Shown here: one piece after another, positions 1 through 5,605 of the stretch
Layout of the letters: every line of letters begins with the position of its first letter
Numbering within the stretch: position 1 is the stretch's first letter
NCBI GenBank assembly: GCA_016763115.1
Contig: JAESUL010000145.1
Span: forward strand, 1 to 6,180
Direction of reading: 5' to 3'
Origin: Phycisphaerales bacterium
GTDB lineage: Bacteria; Planctomycetota; Phycisphaerae; Phycisphaerales; UBA1924
DNA: 6,180 bases
Position numbers and translations under genes: made by a program
Notes under the pieces: model-generated
Databases searched by the model: none
Seen by the model: only the letters and a program-made list of their open reading frames with translations
What the model was told of the DNA's origin: nothing

Positions 1-378
1 TCGGGGTTGATTGTCAACGAGGCGATGGTCATGCGGAATCTGATGGCCGAGTTGCCGTTCATGGCGACGGAGAACATCATGATGGAAGCGGTAAAACTCG
101 GGCGCGACCGCCAGGATGTCCACGAAGCGATCCGTGTGCATTCGATGGCCGCCGGCCAGGTCGTCAAGCAAGAGGGCAAGGACAACGACCTGCTCGAACG
201 CTTGAAGACCGAGCCGTTGCTCGAAGGGATTGATATCGATTCGCACCTCGACCCGATGGCCTACATCGGCAGGTCCATCGAGCAGACCGAGCGGTTCATC
301 AAGGATGTTGTTGAGCCGCTCCGCGAGCGGTACAGCGATGAGCTCGATTCACTCGGCAGCGCGGACCGGGGTGTCTAG
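1..378 (+). CDS. purB: Adenylosuccinate lyase, C-terminal part (5' end outside window)
   Basis: Adenylosuccinate lyase acts twice in purine synthesis, releasing fumarate from SAICAR and from adenylosuccinate in the cytoplasm. The frame is open from base 1 and ends at TAG 376-378, giving 125 visible residues. These match the helical C-terminal domain of the family: the segment ENIMMEAVKLGRDRQDVHEA, then VVKQEGKDNDLLERL, then a HLDP...YIGR stretch. This resembles the animal/planctomycete-type enzyme more than the short E. coli type (recalled resemblance, not an alignment). The catalytic serine loop and N-terminal domains lie upstream of the window, so completeness cannot be judged. The first in-frame start-like codon (TTG at 7) is internal to conserved sequence and is not the real start. 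The stop codon directly abuts the stop codon of the convergent MgtC-like gene. Confidence 0.93.
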   Translation, partial: SGLIVNEAMVMRNLMAELPFMATENIMMEAVKLGRDRQDVHEAIRVHSMAAGQVVKQEGKDNDLLERLKTEPLLEGIDIDSHLDPMAYIGRSIEQTERFIKDVVEPLRERYSDELDSLGSADRGV

Positions 379-915
379 TCAGATTGATTCATGATCTTCT
401 TCGGCGGGAATCTCTTCCTTGGTGATCGCCGTGTACACCCAAGGGATCAGCAGCGAGACGAACGAGATGATGCTGATCATAATCGCCAACGCGTACTCGC
501 CAAGACCGCACGACGAGCCGATCGCGGCCACCACCCAGATCGATGCGGCGGTGGTTAATCCTTTGACAGTCTTCTTTGAATGCAAGATCGCCCCCGCGCC
601 GAGGAACCCCACGCCGGAGATGATGTAGGCGAGCACGCGGGTCGGGTCGGTTCGGATAACCTCGCCGGTCATGTTCGCATCCATCACCTTTGAACCGAGC
701 AGCACAAAGGTGGCTGCGCCGACGGAGACGAGCACCATCGTGCGGATGCCCGCCGGTTTGTCGGACTTGCCACGCTCCCATCCGAGGAACGAAGCGAGCA
801 CCGCAGCGAGCAACAACTTGATGCCGATGTCGGCCCAATCCATGATCGGCACCGACCAATCGATGAGTGGTGCAGGATTTACAGAAGCGATTGGTAGAGT
901 GGATAAAATGTTCAT
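379..915 (-). CDS. MgtC/SapB family inner-membrane protein
   Basis: This is a small polytopic membrane protein of the MgtC/SapB family. Members are linked to growth at low magnesium and, in Salmonella, to control of the F-type ATP synthase; the role here is unproven. From the ATG at 915-913 it has 178 residues. The family signature is clear: GWERGKSDKPAGIRT (about 45-59), then RVLAYIISGVGFLGAGAI (about 93-110), then VKGLTTAASIWVVAAIG (about 117-133). About five hydrophobic segments are visible (30-45, 60-75, 94-111, 122-137, 141-162), followed by an acidic tail, EEIPAEEDHESI. The frame stays open to a TTG at 978-976, and another ATG lies at 843-841, which would give a typical 154-residue protein. 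None of the three has a strong ribosome binding site, so the start is uncertain. The family call is secure. Confidence 0.9.
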   Translation of the reverse strand: MNILSTLPIASVNPAPLIDWSVPIMDWADIGIKLLLAAVLASFLGWERGKSDKPAGIRTMVLVSVGAATFVLLGSKVMDANMTGEVIRTDPTRVLAYIISGVGFLGAGAILHSKKTVKGLTTAASIWVVAAIGSSCGLGEYALAIMISIISFVSLLIPWVYTAITKEEIPAEEDHESI

Positions 916-1071
916 GAACACTATCTTCACGCACTTTTCACACAAAAGCAACTCGATTGGAGCATGTATTGGGATCAATGGTGTCAGATTTGTTGTTCAA
1001 GAGCGGCGACTTTGGTGCGTTTGTCCACTTCAATACCGCTGGGGCAAGGGTTTGAGGGAAGGGTGTGAACA
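916..1071. other. Divergent intergenic region, expected to hold two promoters
   Basis: This 156-bp stretch separates the MgtC-like gene (-) from the M48 protease gene (+), so promoters for both should lie here. It is less GC-rich than its flanks in its first half. I looked on both strands for -35/-10 pairs at normal spacing and found none convincing. I also saw no clear operator palindrome or riboswitch-like structure. If the MgtC-like protein starts at the TTG at 978-976, the true gap shrinks to 93 bp. The only firm signal is the purine-rich ribosome binding site of the protease gene at its right end. Confidence 0.5.
1054..1063 (+). promoter_or_regulatory. Shine-Dalgarno of the M48 protease gene
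   Basis: The sequence GAGGGAAGGG ends 8 bases before the ATG at 1072. It is the strongest ribosome binding site on the left side of the window and fixes the protease start at 1072, even though the N-terminal residues are unusually basic and poorly conserved in character. Confidence 0.75.
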
Positions 1072-1935
1072 ATGAGCAGACGGTTTCCAACATCTCGATT
1101 TCCGAGGCGGCGCATGCCCCGCTCGCGCATCCCCAAGGGGCGTGTACCGGCTGTGCTTATCCGATTGGGCATCGCGGTTGTCATCGCGTTGATCTCGATC
1201 GTTGGGTACTTTGGTGCGGGGTCGGCCAACCCGGTGACCGGGCAAACCCAGCGTGTGGCGATGAGCGTCGAGCAAGAAATCGCGCTCGGGCTCGCGGCAT
1301 TGCCCCGCATGGCGGCCCAGTACGGCGGCGAGGACCGCGACCAACGCGACCAGCAGCTCGTTGACCGGGTGGGCGAGACGCTTGTCCGGGCGATTGATTC
1401 GCCCACGCCTTGGCGGTTCGAGTTTCATCTGCTTGCAGATCCGCAGACGATCAACGCCTTTGCATTGCCCGGCGGGCAGGTTTTTATTACGCGGGCGTTG
1501 TTTGATCGGCTGCAGACCGAAGGGCAACTGGCCGGGGTGCTTGGGCACGAGGTCGGGCATGTCATCGAGCGACACGGTGCCCAGCGGATGGCCAAGCAGA
1601 AACTTGCGCAGGGACTGGTCGGGGCGGCGGGGGTCGCCGGCGATGGGCGGAGTGCGGCCCAGATGGCGGCAGCAGTTGGCAACCTCGTCAACATGTCCTA
1701 CGGACGCGGAGACGAGCTCGAATCCGATGAGTGGGGCGTGGCGTTGATGGTCAATGCCGGGTATGACCCGCGGGCGATGATCGTGGTGATGGAGATCCTG
1801 CGTGATGCGGGCGGCGGGGGAGGCAAGGCCGAGTTTTTCTCGACGCACCCGGACCCGGAGAACCGGATTGGAAAAATCGAGGATGCCATCGGCCAACATT
1901 ATCCCAATGGCGTGCCCGACGGGCTCGTGCCTTGA
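1072..1935 (+). CDS. Membrane-anchored M48-family zinc metalloprotease
   Basis: This is a zinc metallopeptidase of the M48 family (BepA/LoiP/Oma1-like group), probably involved in envelope protein quality control. In the 287 residues, a basic, proline-rich N-terminus (1-25) precedes one hydrophobic segment (about 28-48), which suggests an uncleaved anchor with the catalytic domain outside the cytoplasm. No lipobox cysteine is present. The zinc motif HEVGH is at 159-163. The third ligand is predicted to be E215 in the ELESDEWG motif, with the conserved D219 behind it. The family motif FFSTHPDPENRI (255-266) follows; its His259 matches the position of the regulatory histidine described for BepA (from memory). 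NAFALPGGQVFITRAL (128-143) is also typical of the family. No TPR domain follows the catalytic domain, so this is a short version. The TGA stop is followed in frame by TAG, a tandem stop. Confidence 0.93.
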   Translation: MSRRFPTSRFPRRRMPRSRIPKGRVPAVLIRLGIAVVIALISIVGYFGAGSANPVTGQTQRVAMSVEQEIALGLAALPRMAAQYGGEDRDQRDQQLVDRVGETLVRAIDSPTPWRFEFHLLADPQTINAFALPGGQVFITRALFDRLQTEGQLAGVLGHEVGHVIERHGAQRMAKQKLAQGLVGAAGVAGDGRSAAQMAAAVGNLVNMSYGRGDELESDEWGVALMVNAGYDPRAMIVVMEILRDAGGGGGKAEFFSTHPDPENRIGKIEDAIGQHYPNGVPDGLVP

Positions 1936-2090
1936 TAGTGGTGTTTGGTTAATTTTCGAGAAACCAATCAATTCATCGGTGCGTATCGGATCGGCGGCCT
2001 GGGGGCACTATCATCAGACCGCGCGTGTCCGAGCATCGGGCGCGTGGTGTCTTTGTCCTTTGACCTGTTATTGATTCGGGAGCAGCAACT
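1936..2090. other. Intergenic region between protease and coiled-coil protein genes
   Basis: This 155-bp gap has no coding content I can support. A weak hairpin pairs TTGGTT at 1945-1950 with AACCAA at 1962-1967 around an 11-base loop, without a T-run, so it is not a credible terminator. No promoter pair at good spacing was found. The gap is long enough for the downstream gene to have its own promoter. Confidence 0.45.
2078..2082 (+). promoter_or_regulatory. Shine-Dalgarno of the coiled-coil/BRCT-like gene
   Basis: GGGAG lies 8 bases before the ATG at 2091, the same spacing as for the protease gene. It supports that start, which places the membrane anchor at the very N-terminus. Confidence 0.6.
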
Positions 2091-3467
2091 ATGGCAGCAC
2101 GCACAGGAGCCAGCGTCGGTGTAGCCGTCACTATCACCATCCTCGGAGCACTCGGGCTCGGGTTGTTTGTGACCACCATGGTGTTCTACGGCAAGTCCCA
2201 GAAGGCGCTGAGTGATCTCAAAACGACCAACGAGGACAACGCCCGGTTCGTCAGCCCGTCCGAACGAGACAACGCGGTGGTCCGGTCGATCACCGACGAG
2301 GCCCAGAGCGAACGCATGAGCGCGATGGGGTTCCTTATCAAGAACAGGCGTCAGTTGCTCGAAGCGACCGCCGGCGACCCGGATATGTCGATCGCCGAGT
2401 TCAAGTTGCTTATCAGTGCGATTGAGGGGGCCGAGGGTTCATCGCTCGCGGACCTGATCGCCAACAAGAACACGGTGATTGAACTGCTCAACAAGCAACT
2501 CGCGGTTTCTGACGCCGAGCGGAGCGCTGCCCAGAAGGAATCACGCGACCAAGCCGAACGGGTCGCGGCCATCGAGGGCGAGTTCAACATGAGTTCGGAA
2601 GATCGTCAGCGAGAGGTCCAGGGGATGCGCGGGCATGTCATGGTGCTGGAAAACAAGATCACCGAGCTCGAGGGCAAGTACGGCTCAAACATCGAAGAAG
2701 TCCGTGCGGACACCACCACGAAACTCAACGAGATGCAGGCCGAGCTCGATCGGGTCAACGAGGACAATACATCGCTGCGGTACACCGTCGCCGAGCTGCG
2801 TGGCGAGGGGCGCGCCAACCGCACCCGCCCGCTCAATGAAGAAGCCCTTGTCGATGGATCGGTGACCCAGATCAACATCGTTGACAACGAGGTCCTCATC
2901 AGTATCGGGCGTCAGCACAAGGCCATCCTCGGGATGACCTTTGCGATTTACGATTCACCAACCGATATCCGCCAGAACGAACTGACCGACGAATACCAGA
3001 TCGGCAAAGCGGTGATCGAGATCATCCGTGTCGAAGAGGGGTTCTCGCGGGCGCGGATCATCGAGTCCTCTCAGGGCAACCCGATCGTCCGAGGCGATGT
3101 CATCGCCAACGCGGTGTACGACCCCAACAAGACCTACAAGTTCGTCGTTGACGGGCTCTTTGATACCAACGGCAACGGCGTGGCGACCTTCTTTGAGCGC
3201 GAAGAACTCGAAGCACTCATCGAACGATGGGGCGGCAAGCTGGTTGATGATATCGATGGCGATGTGGACTTCGTGGTGCTCGGCGAGCGACCCGTGTTGC
3301 CGCCTCAGCCCAGAATCGGTGCGCCTGTTGCGGTGATCAAAGAATACAACCGTCTCCAGCACGAGATCCGGCGGTACGACGATCTGATGAATGGTGCCGA
3401 GGCGACCTCGATCCCGTTGCTCAACTCGAATCGGCTGCAGACCTTGATCGGCGCGTTCCCAAACTGA
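2091..3467 (+). CDS. Membrane-anchored coiled-coil protein with BRCT-like C-terminal domain
   Basis: I do not recognise this 458-residue protein as a named family; its function is unknown. It begins with a short basic stretch and one transmembrane segment (about 9-32), likely leaving the bulk outside the cytoplasm, though the topology is a guess. Residues 35-240 are charged and helical, with coiled-coil character strongest at about 140-238 (QLAVSDAERSAAQKESRDQA and VLENKITELEGKY). Residues about 254-342 look like a small beta domain, with hydrophobic strands around GRQHKAILGMTFAIYD and NPIVRGDVI. This pattern resembles C-terminal domains of some envelope proteins such as FlgT (weak inference). 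Residues 349-455 read like a BRCT domain: KFVVDGLF, helix EREELEALIERWGG, strands KLVDDI and DFVVLGERP, then a long helix and NRLQTLIG. The first loop carries an EF-hand-like sequence, DTNGNGVATFFE (358-369). The next gene starts 30 bases downstream, suggesting cotranscription. Confidence 0.85.
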   Translation: MAARTGASVGVAVTITILGALGLGLFVTTMVFYGKSQKALSDLKTTNEDNARFVSPSERDNAVVRSITDEAQSERMSAMGFLIKNRRQLLEATAGDPDMSIAEFKLLISAIEGAEGSSLADLIANKNTVIELLNKQLAVSDAERSAAQKESRDQAERVAAIEGEFNMSSEDRQREVQGMRGHVMVLENKITELEGKYGSNIEEVRADTTTKLNEMQAELDRVNEDNTSLRYTVAELRGEGRANRTRPLNEEALVDGSVTQINIVDNEVLISIGRQHKAILGMTFAIYDSPTDIRQNELTDEYQIGKAVIEIIRVEEGFSRARIIESSQGNPIVRGDVIANAVYDPNKTYKFVVDGLFDTNGNGVATFFEREELEALIERWGGKLVDDIDGDVDFVVLGERPVLPPQPRIGAPVAVIKEYNRLQHEIRRYDDLMNGAEATSIPLLNSNRLQTLIGAFPN

Positions 3468-3485
3468 TTGATTCGCGAACTCGAT

Positions 3486-3491
3486 GGGGTG
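3486..3491 (+). promoter_or_regulatory. Shine-Dalgarno deciding the acyltransferase start
   Basis: GGGGTG lies 6 bases before the ATG at 3498 and 3 bases before the ATG at 3495. A TTG at 3468 directly after the upstream stop codon has no ribosome binding site of its own. This favours 3498 as the start over 3468, although 3495 and 3504 cannot be excluded. Confidence 0.5.
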
Positions 3492-3497
3492 CTGATG

Positions 3498-4598
3498 ATG
3501 CAGATGGGTTCGGTATCCCCGCGGGAGTTGGTCAAATCCTCGATTGTTGATCCGGTGTTCTTTGCCGGGTTGCAAGCGGCCTTGACGCCCTTGCATCTTG
3601 TTCCATTACCAGTGGCGATGGGGATGGCCAGGAGCTTTGGGCGCAAGTTCGGCGGGGCCAAGCCCAACCGTGTCCGCGTCGAGCGTGCGGTGGATCGGCT
3701 CGGGATCGCGATGCCCGAGCTCTGTGATGAAGAAAGATACGACCTTGTTCTGCGGAGCTACGAGCATCTCGCGATTCTCGCGGTCGAGTTTGTCCGTACC
3801 TCTCGGTTCCTCAATGATGACGGGTGGGCAGATTTTATCGAGATCGGCGATCTCCGCAAAGGCATGCGCCCGATGATCGAGGACCGCCCCACGCTGCTGC
3901 TCACCGGGCACTGTGGCAACTGGGAGATCCTCGGGTACACCCTCGCCCTGCTCGGGTTCAAGATCCACGCCTTGTATCGCCCGCTGGATTTTCGCCCGTT
4001 TGATCAGTGGGCACGCAATACACGATCGAGGCGCGGGCTTGATCTCGTCGATAAGTTTGGTGCGATGCGTCGGATGCCCGAGCTGCTCACAGAGAACCAG
4101 TCGGTTGCGGTCGTCGCGGACCAGAACGCGGGTGCGCGCGGGCTGCAGGTCCCGTTCTTCGGTCGCCTCGCTTCGACCTACAAGGCGATCGGTTTGATGG
4201 CGATCCAGCATAACGCGAAGATTCTTGTCGGGAACGCGGCCAGGGTGTTCCCTGCGCCGGATCACGCTTCGGGCGTGCGGTACAAGATTGAGGTGATCGA
4301 TTGCATTTATCCCGAAGACTGGGCCGACCAGCCCGACCCGCTCTTTTATATCACCGCGCGGTATCGGCGTGGGATCGAGCAGATGATCCGCAAGACCCCC
4401 GACCAGACACTCTGGATGCACCGATTCTGGAAATCTCGCCCACGCCACGAAAAGCTCAACAAGCCTTTTCCAGATAAACTCCGCGAGAAGCTTCTGGCCC
4501 TGCCTTGGATGGATGAGGCGCAGGTCCAGGCGGTCGTTGAGCAGTCCGATCGAGACCGGGCGACCCTGCTCAGAGAGGGAATCACCGAGTTTCGATGA
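3498..4598 (+). CDS. Lipid A / lysophospholipid acyltransferase (LpxL/HtrB-like family)
   Basis: This belongs to the bacterial lipid A acyltransferase family (LpxL/LpxM/HtrB), inner-membrane-associated enzymes that move an acyl chain onto a glycolipid or related lipid acceptor. From the ATG at 3498 it has 366 residues, slightly longer than the usual 300 or so. The catalytic HX4E motif is HCGNWE, with His138 and Glu143. ADQNAGARGLQVPFFGRLA (207-225) matches the second conserved block, and WMHRFWKSRP (306-315) matches the WxxRR(F/W)K-type block near the end of the fold. The N-terminus (about 15-50) is hydrophobic, fitting membrane attachment. The last 50 residues, rich in E, R and K, extend beyond the family core. 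The exact substrate cannot be told from sequence: it could be lipid A, an ornithine lipid or another glycolipid. The gene lies 30 bases after the coiled-coil gene, so the two are probably cotranscribed. Confidence 0.88.
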   Translation: MQMGSVSPRELVKSSIVDPVFFAGLQAALTPLHLVPLPVAMGMARSFGRKFGGAKPNRVRVERAVDRLGIAMPELCDEERYDLVLRSYEHLAILAVEFVRTSRFLNDDGWADFIEIGDLRKGMRPMIEDRPTLLLTGHCGNWEILGYTLALLGFKIHALYRPLDFRPFDQWARNTRSRRGLDLVDKFGAMRRMPELLTENQSVAVVADQNAGARGLQVPFFGRLASTYKAIGLMAIQHNAKILVGNAARVFPAPDHASGVRYKIEVIDCIYPEDWADQPDPLFYITARYRRGIEQMIRKTPDQTLWMHRFWKSRPRHEKLNKPFPDKLREKLLALPWMDEAQVQAVVEQSDRDRATLLREGITEFR

Positions 4599-4691
4599 GT
4601 GGTAGCGTTGTTTTTGGACCAAGAGGGCAAGAAATCGCACCCAAAGCCCTGAGGGATACGAACAATCACGAGCAGAACAATGGAGGCAGTG
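4599..4691. other. Intergenic region before the response regulator gene
   Basis: This 93-bp gap holds no supported gene. A weak possible stem pairs AGGGC at 4624-4628 with GCCCT at 4646-4650, without a following T-run, so I do not call a terminator. The right end carries the strong ribosome binding site of the regulator gene. Confidence 0.4.
4682..4686 (+). promoter_or_regulatory. Consensus Shine-Dalgarno deciding the receiver start
   Basis: GGAGG ends 5 bases before the ATG at 4692, a near-ideal arrangement. It overlaps the upstream in-frame ATG at 4680, which would place the ribosome binding site inside the gene. The start at 4692 is therefore preferred, giving 149 rather than 153 residues. 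Confidence 0.85.
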
Positions 4692-5141
4692 ATGGATGAG
4701 ACCCCAGAGAAACATGAGGACAGCACCGAGTTTGAGCTCGGAAGACTCGAAAATGTGCGTGTGCTGATTGTGGATGATGAACGGGACATCCTCGAATCAA
4801 TGGATGCAGCCTTCCGGTCCGAGGGGGCGATGACCCTGACGGCGATGGATGGCGACGAGGCGGTCCGGATCTGCAACGAGGACCCGCCGGACATTGTTAT
4901 TCTTGATATGATGCTGCCCAAGCGATCTGGTTTTTTGGCACTCGAAAAAATCAAGGGACGCGAGGACTCGCCCATCGTGATTATGGTGACCGCCAACGAG
5001 GGCAAGCGTCACCAGGCGTATGGCGAATCGCTCGGGGTCGATGCGTATCTTCAGAAGCCCGTCCCGCTTACACTCTTGCTCGACAAAGCGGTGTCGCTGC
5101 TCGATGAATACGATGATCTCGAAAACGAGGAAGACGACTAA
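4692..5141 (+). CDS. Stand-alone receiver-domain response regulator (CheY-like)
   Basis: This is a single-domain response regulator that would accept a phosphoryl group from a histidine kinase and act through protein contacts in the cytoplasm. All receiver landmarks are present in the 149 residues: the acidic pocket DDE at 28-30 (VLIVDDERD), the phospho-acceptor Asp72 in VILDMMLPKRSG, the switch Thr100 in VIMVTAN, and Lys122 in AYLQKP, with Tyr119 at the usual aromatic switch position. No output domain follows; the protein ends in a very acidic tail (DEYDDLENEEDD). A charged leader of about 20 residues precedes the first strand. No histidine kinase gene is visible in the window, so the partner is unknown. 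The gene is followed after 2 bases by the next gene, whose ribosome binding site lies within the last codons here, so the two are probably translated together. Confidence 0.93.
   Translation: MDETPEKHEDSTEFELGRLENVRVLIVDDERDILESMDAAFRSEGAMTLTAMDGDEAVRICNEDPPDIVILDMMLPKRSGFLALEKIKGREDSPIVIMVTANEGKRHQAYGESLGVDAYLQKPVPLTLLLDKAVSLLDEYDDLENEEDD
5127..5133 (+). promoter_or_regulatory. Shine-Dalgarno inside the receiver gene
   Basis: GAGGAAG lies in the acidic-tail codons of the receiver gene, 10 bases before the ATG at 5144. With only 2 bases between the receiver stop and this ATG, the layout favours translational coupling of the pair. Confidence 0.65.
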
Positions 5142-5143
5142 GC

Positions 5144-5479
5144 ATGGGCAAGGGCAAGAAACGAATACTGGTACTCATCAAGCCACGCGATGCCGACGAC
5201 CCGAGCGCGGGCAATGTTGCGCTCGGCTCGCCCAAAGAACTGGTCAAGGCACTCTCGGGATACAACACCGCTCCTGATGGGTCGGAATCCAAACGCCTGG
5301 GCACGATGGTGCTGCACGGGCCGGGCTTTGTGGTCGAGTATGCGATCGGGCACGAGGAGTTGATGCAGGCGATGATCGTGGTGAATCATCAGGACTTCGC
5401 CTGGCCCGTGATTTCTAAGATGTGCCGCGACAATGGGTGGAAGATGCAGGATACCGAATCAGGGCAGATCTTCGGCTAG
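5144..5479 (+). CDS. Conserved-looking protein of unknown function, coupled to the receiver
   Basis: I do not recognise this 111-residue protein. It has no signal peptide, membrane segment or known catalytic motif. It starts with a basic stretch and a likely strand (KKRILVLIKP, 5-14), has a flexible polar region (15-50), then a hydrophobic, glycine-containing stretch, GTMVLHGPGFVVEYAIG (53-69). It ends with a helix-strand pattern through IVVNHQDFAWPVISKMC (78-94) and WKMQD. The alternation of strands and helices suggests a compact soluble alpha/beta fold. Coding character is good: strong ribosome binding site, a protein-like residue mix and tight coupling to the receiver gene. It could be a partner, target or output of that receiver, which lacks its own output domain; that is inference from position only. 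The TAG stop lies inside the CTAG that bounds the fold-back element downstream. Confidence 0.8.
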   Translation: MGKGKKRILVLIKPRDADDPSAGNVALGSPKELVKALSGYNTAPDGSESKRLGTMVLHGPGFVVEYAIGHEELMQAMIVVNHQDFAWPVISKMCRDNGWKMQDTESGQIFG

Positions 5480-5505
5480 GCCGTGTCTGACGGCGGATTT
5501 TCTTC

Positions 5506-5531
5506 CGGTGGGATGGGCTTCCAGCCCGTCT
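5506..5531. repeat. Left inner arm, 26-bp perfect inverted repeat
   Basis: This arm is the exact reverse complement of 5557-5582. It contains the 19-base palindrome-like core 5512-5530, in which GATGGGCT pairs with AGCCCGTC around TCC, with one T-G wobble. Confidence 0.95.
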
Positions 5532-5556
5532 TCTTCCTGAGTCAGAGCATACAAAG

Positions 5557-5582
5557 AGACGGGCTGGAAGCCCATCCCACCG
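5557..5582. repeat. Right inner arm, 26-bp perfect inverted repeat
   Basis: This arm is the exact reverse complement of 5506-5531. Its 19-base core is 5558-5576. Short hairpin units in facing orientation are the layout of BIMEs built from REP sequences in other bacteria. Confidence 0.95.
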
Positions 5583-5605
5583 AGGACAGGAGCCGTCAGT
5601 ACGGC

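Larger units (their letters stand above)
5506..5582. terminator. Probable bidirectional terminator formed by the inner stem
   Basis: The 26-bp GC-rich stem sits between two convergent genes, where RNA from either side would form the same strong hairpin. No clean T-run follows on either strand: TTTTCTTC precedes the left arm, so only the - strand transcript meets a short A-rich tract there. Termination or RNA 3'-end protection is therefore likely by position and stability, but it is not the classic intrinsic form. Confidence 0.5.

Noticed and set aside
1945..1967. Hairpin TTGGTT/AACCAA as a terminator after the protease gene
   Set aside because: It has only six AT-leaning pairs, an 11-base loop and no following T-run; too weak to call.
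1030..1971. Antisense open frame of 313 codons covering the whole M48 protease gene
   Set aside because: The sense strand has a clear zinc protease with all motifs and a good ribosome binding site. The antisense translation is rich in R, P, H and G with no recognisable domain, as expected from GC-rich codon bias in the opposite strand.
3468..3470. TTG directly after the coiled-coil stop codon as start of the acyltransferase
   Set aside because: It has no ribosome binding site in front of it, while ATG codons at 3495 and 3498 follow GGGGTG.
2955..3596. Antisense open frame of 213 codons across the end of the coiled-coil gene
   Set aside because: It overlaps two sense genes, has no recognisable domain and no ribosome binding site I could see; a shadow frame.
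4624..4650. Stem AGGGC/GCCCT after the acyltransferase gene as a terminator
   Set aside because: It has five pairs with a 17-base loop and no T-run; likely chance.
3606..4715. Antisense open frame of 369 codons opposite the acyltransferase gene
   Set aside because: It mirrors a well-supported gene with family motifs, and its composition is of the shadow type. It also runs into the ribosome binding site and start of the receiver gene.
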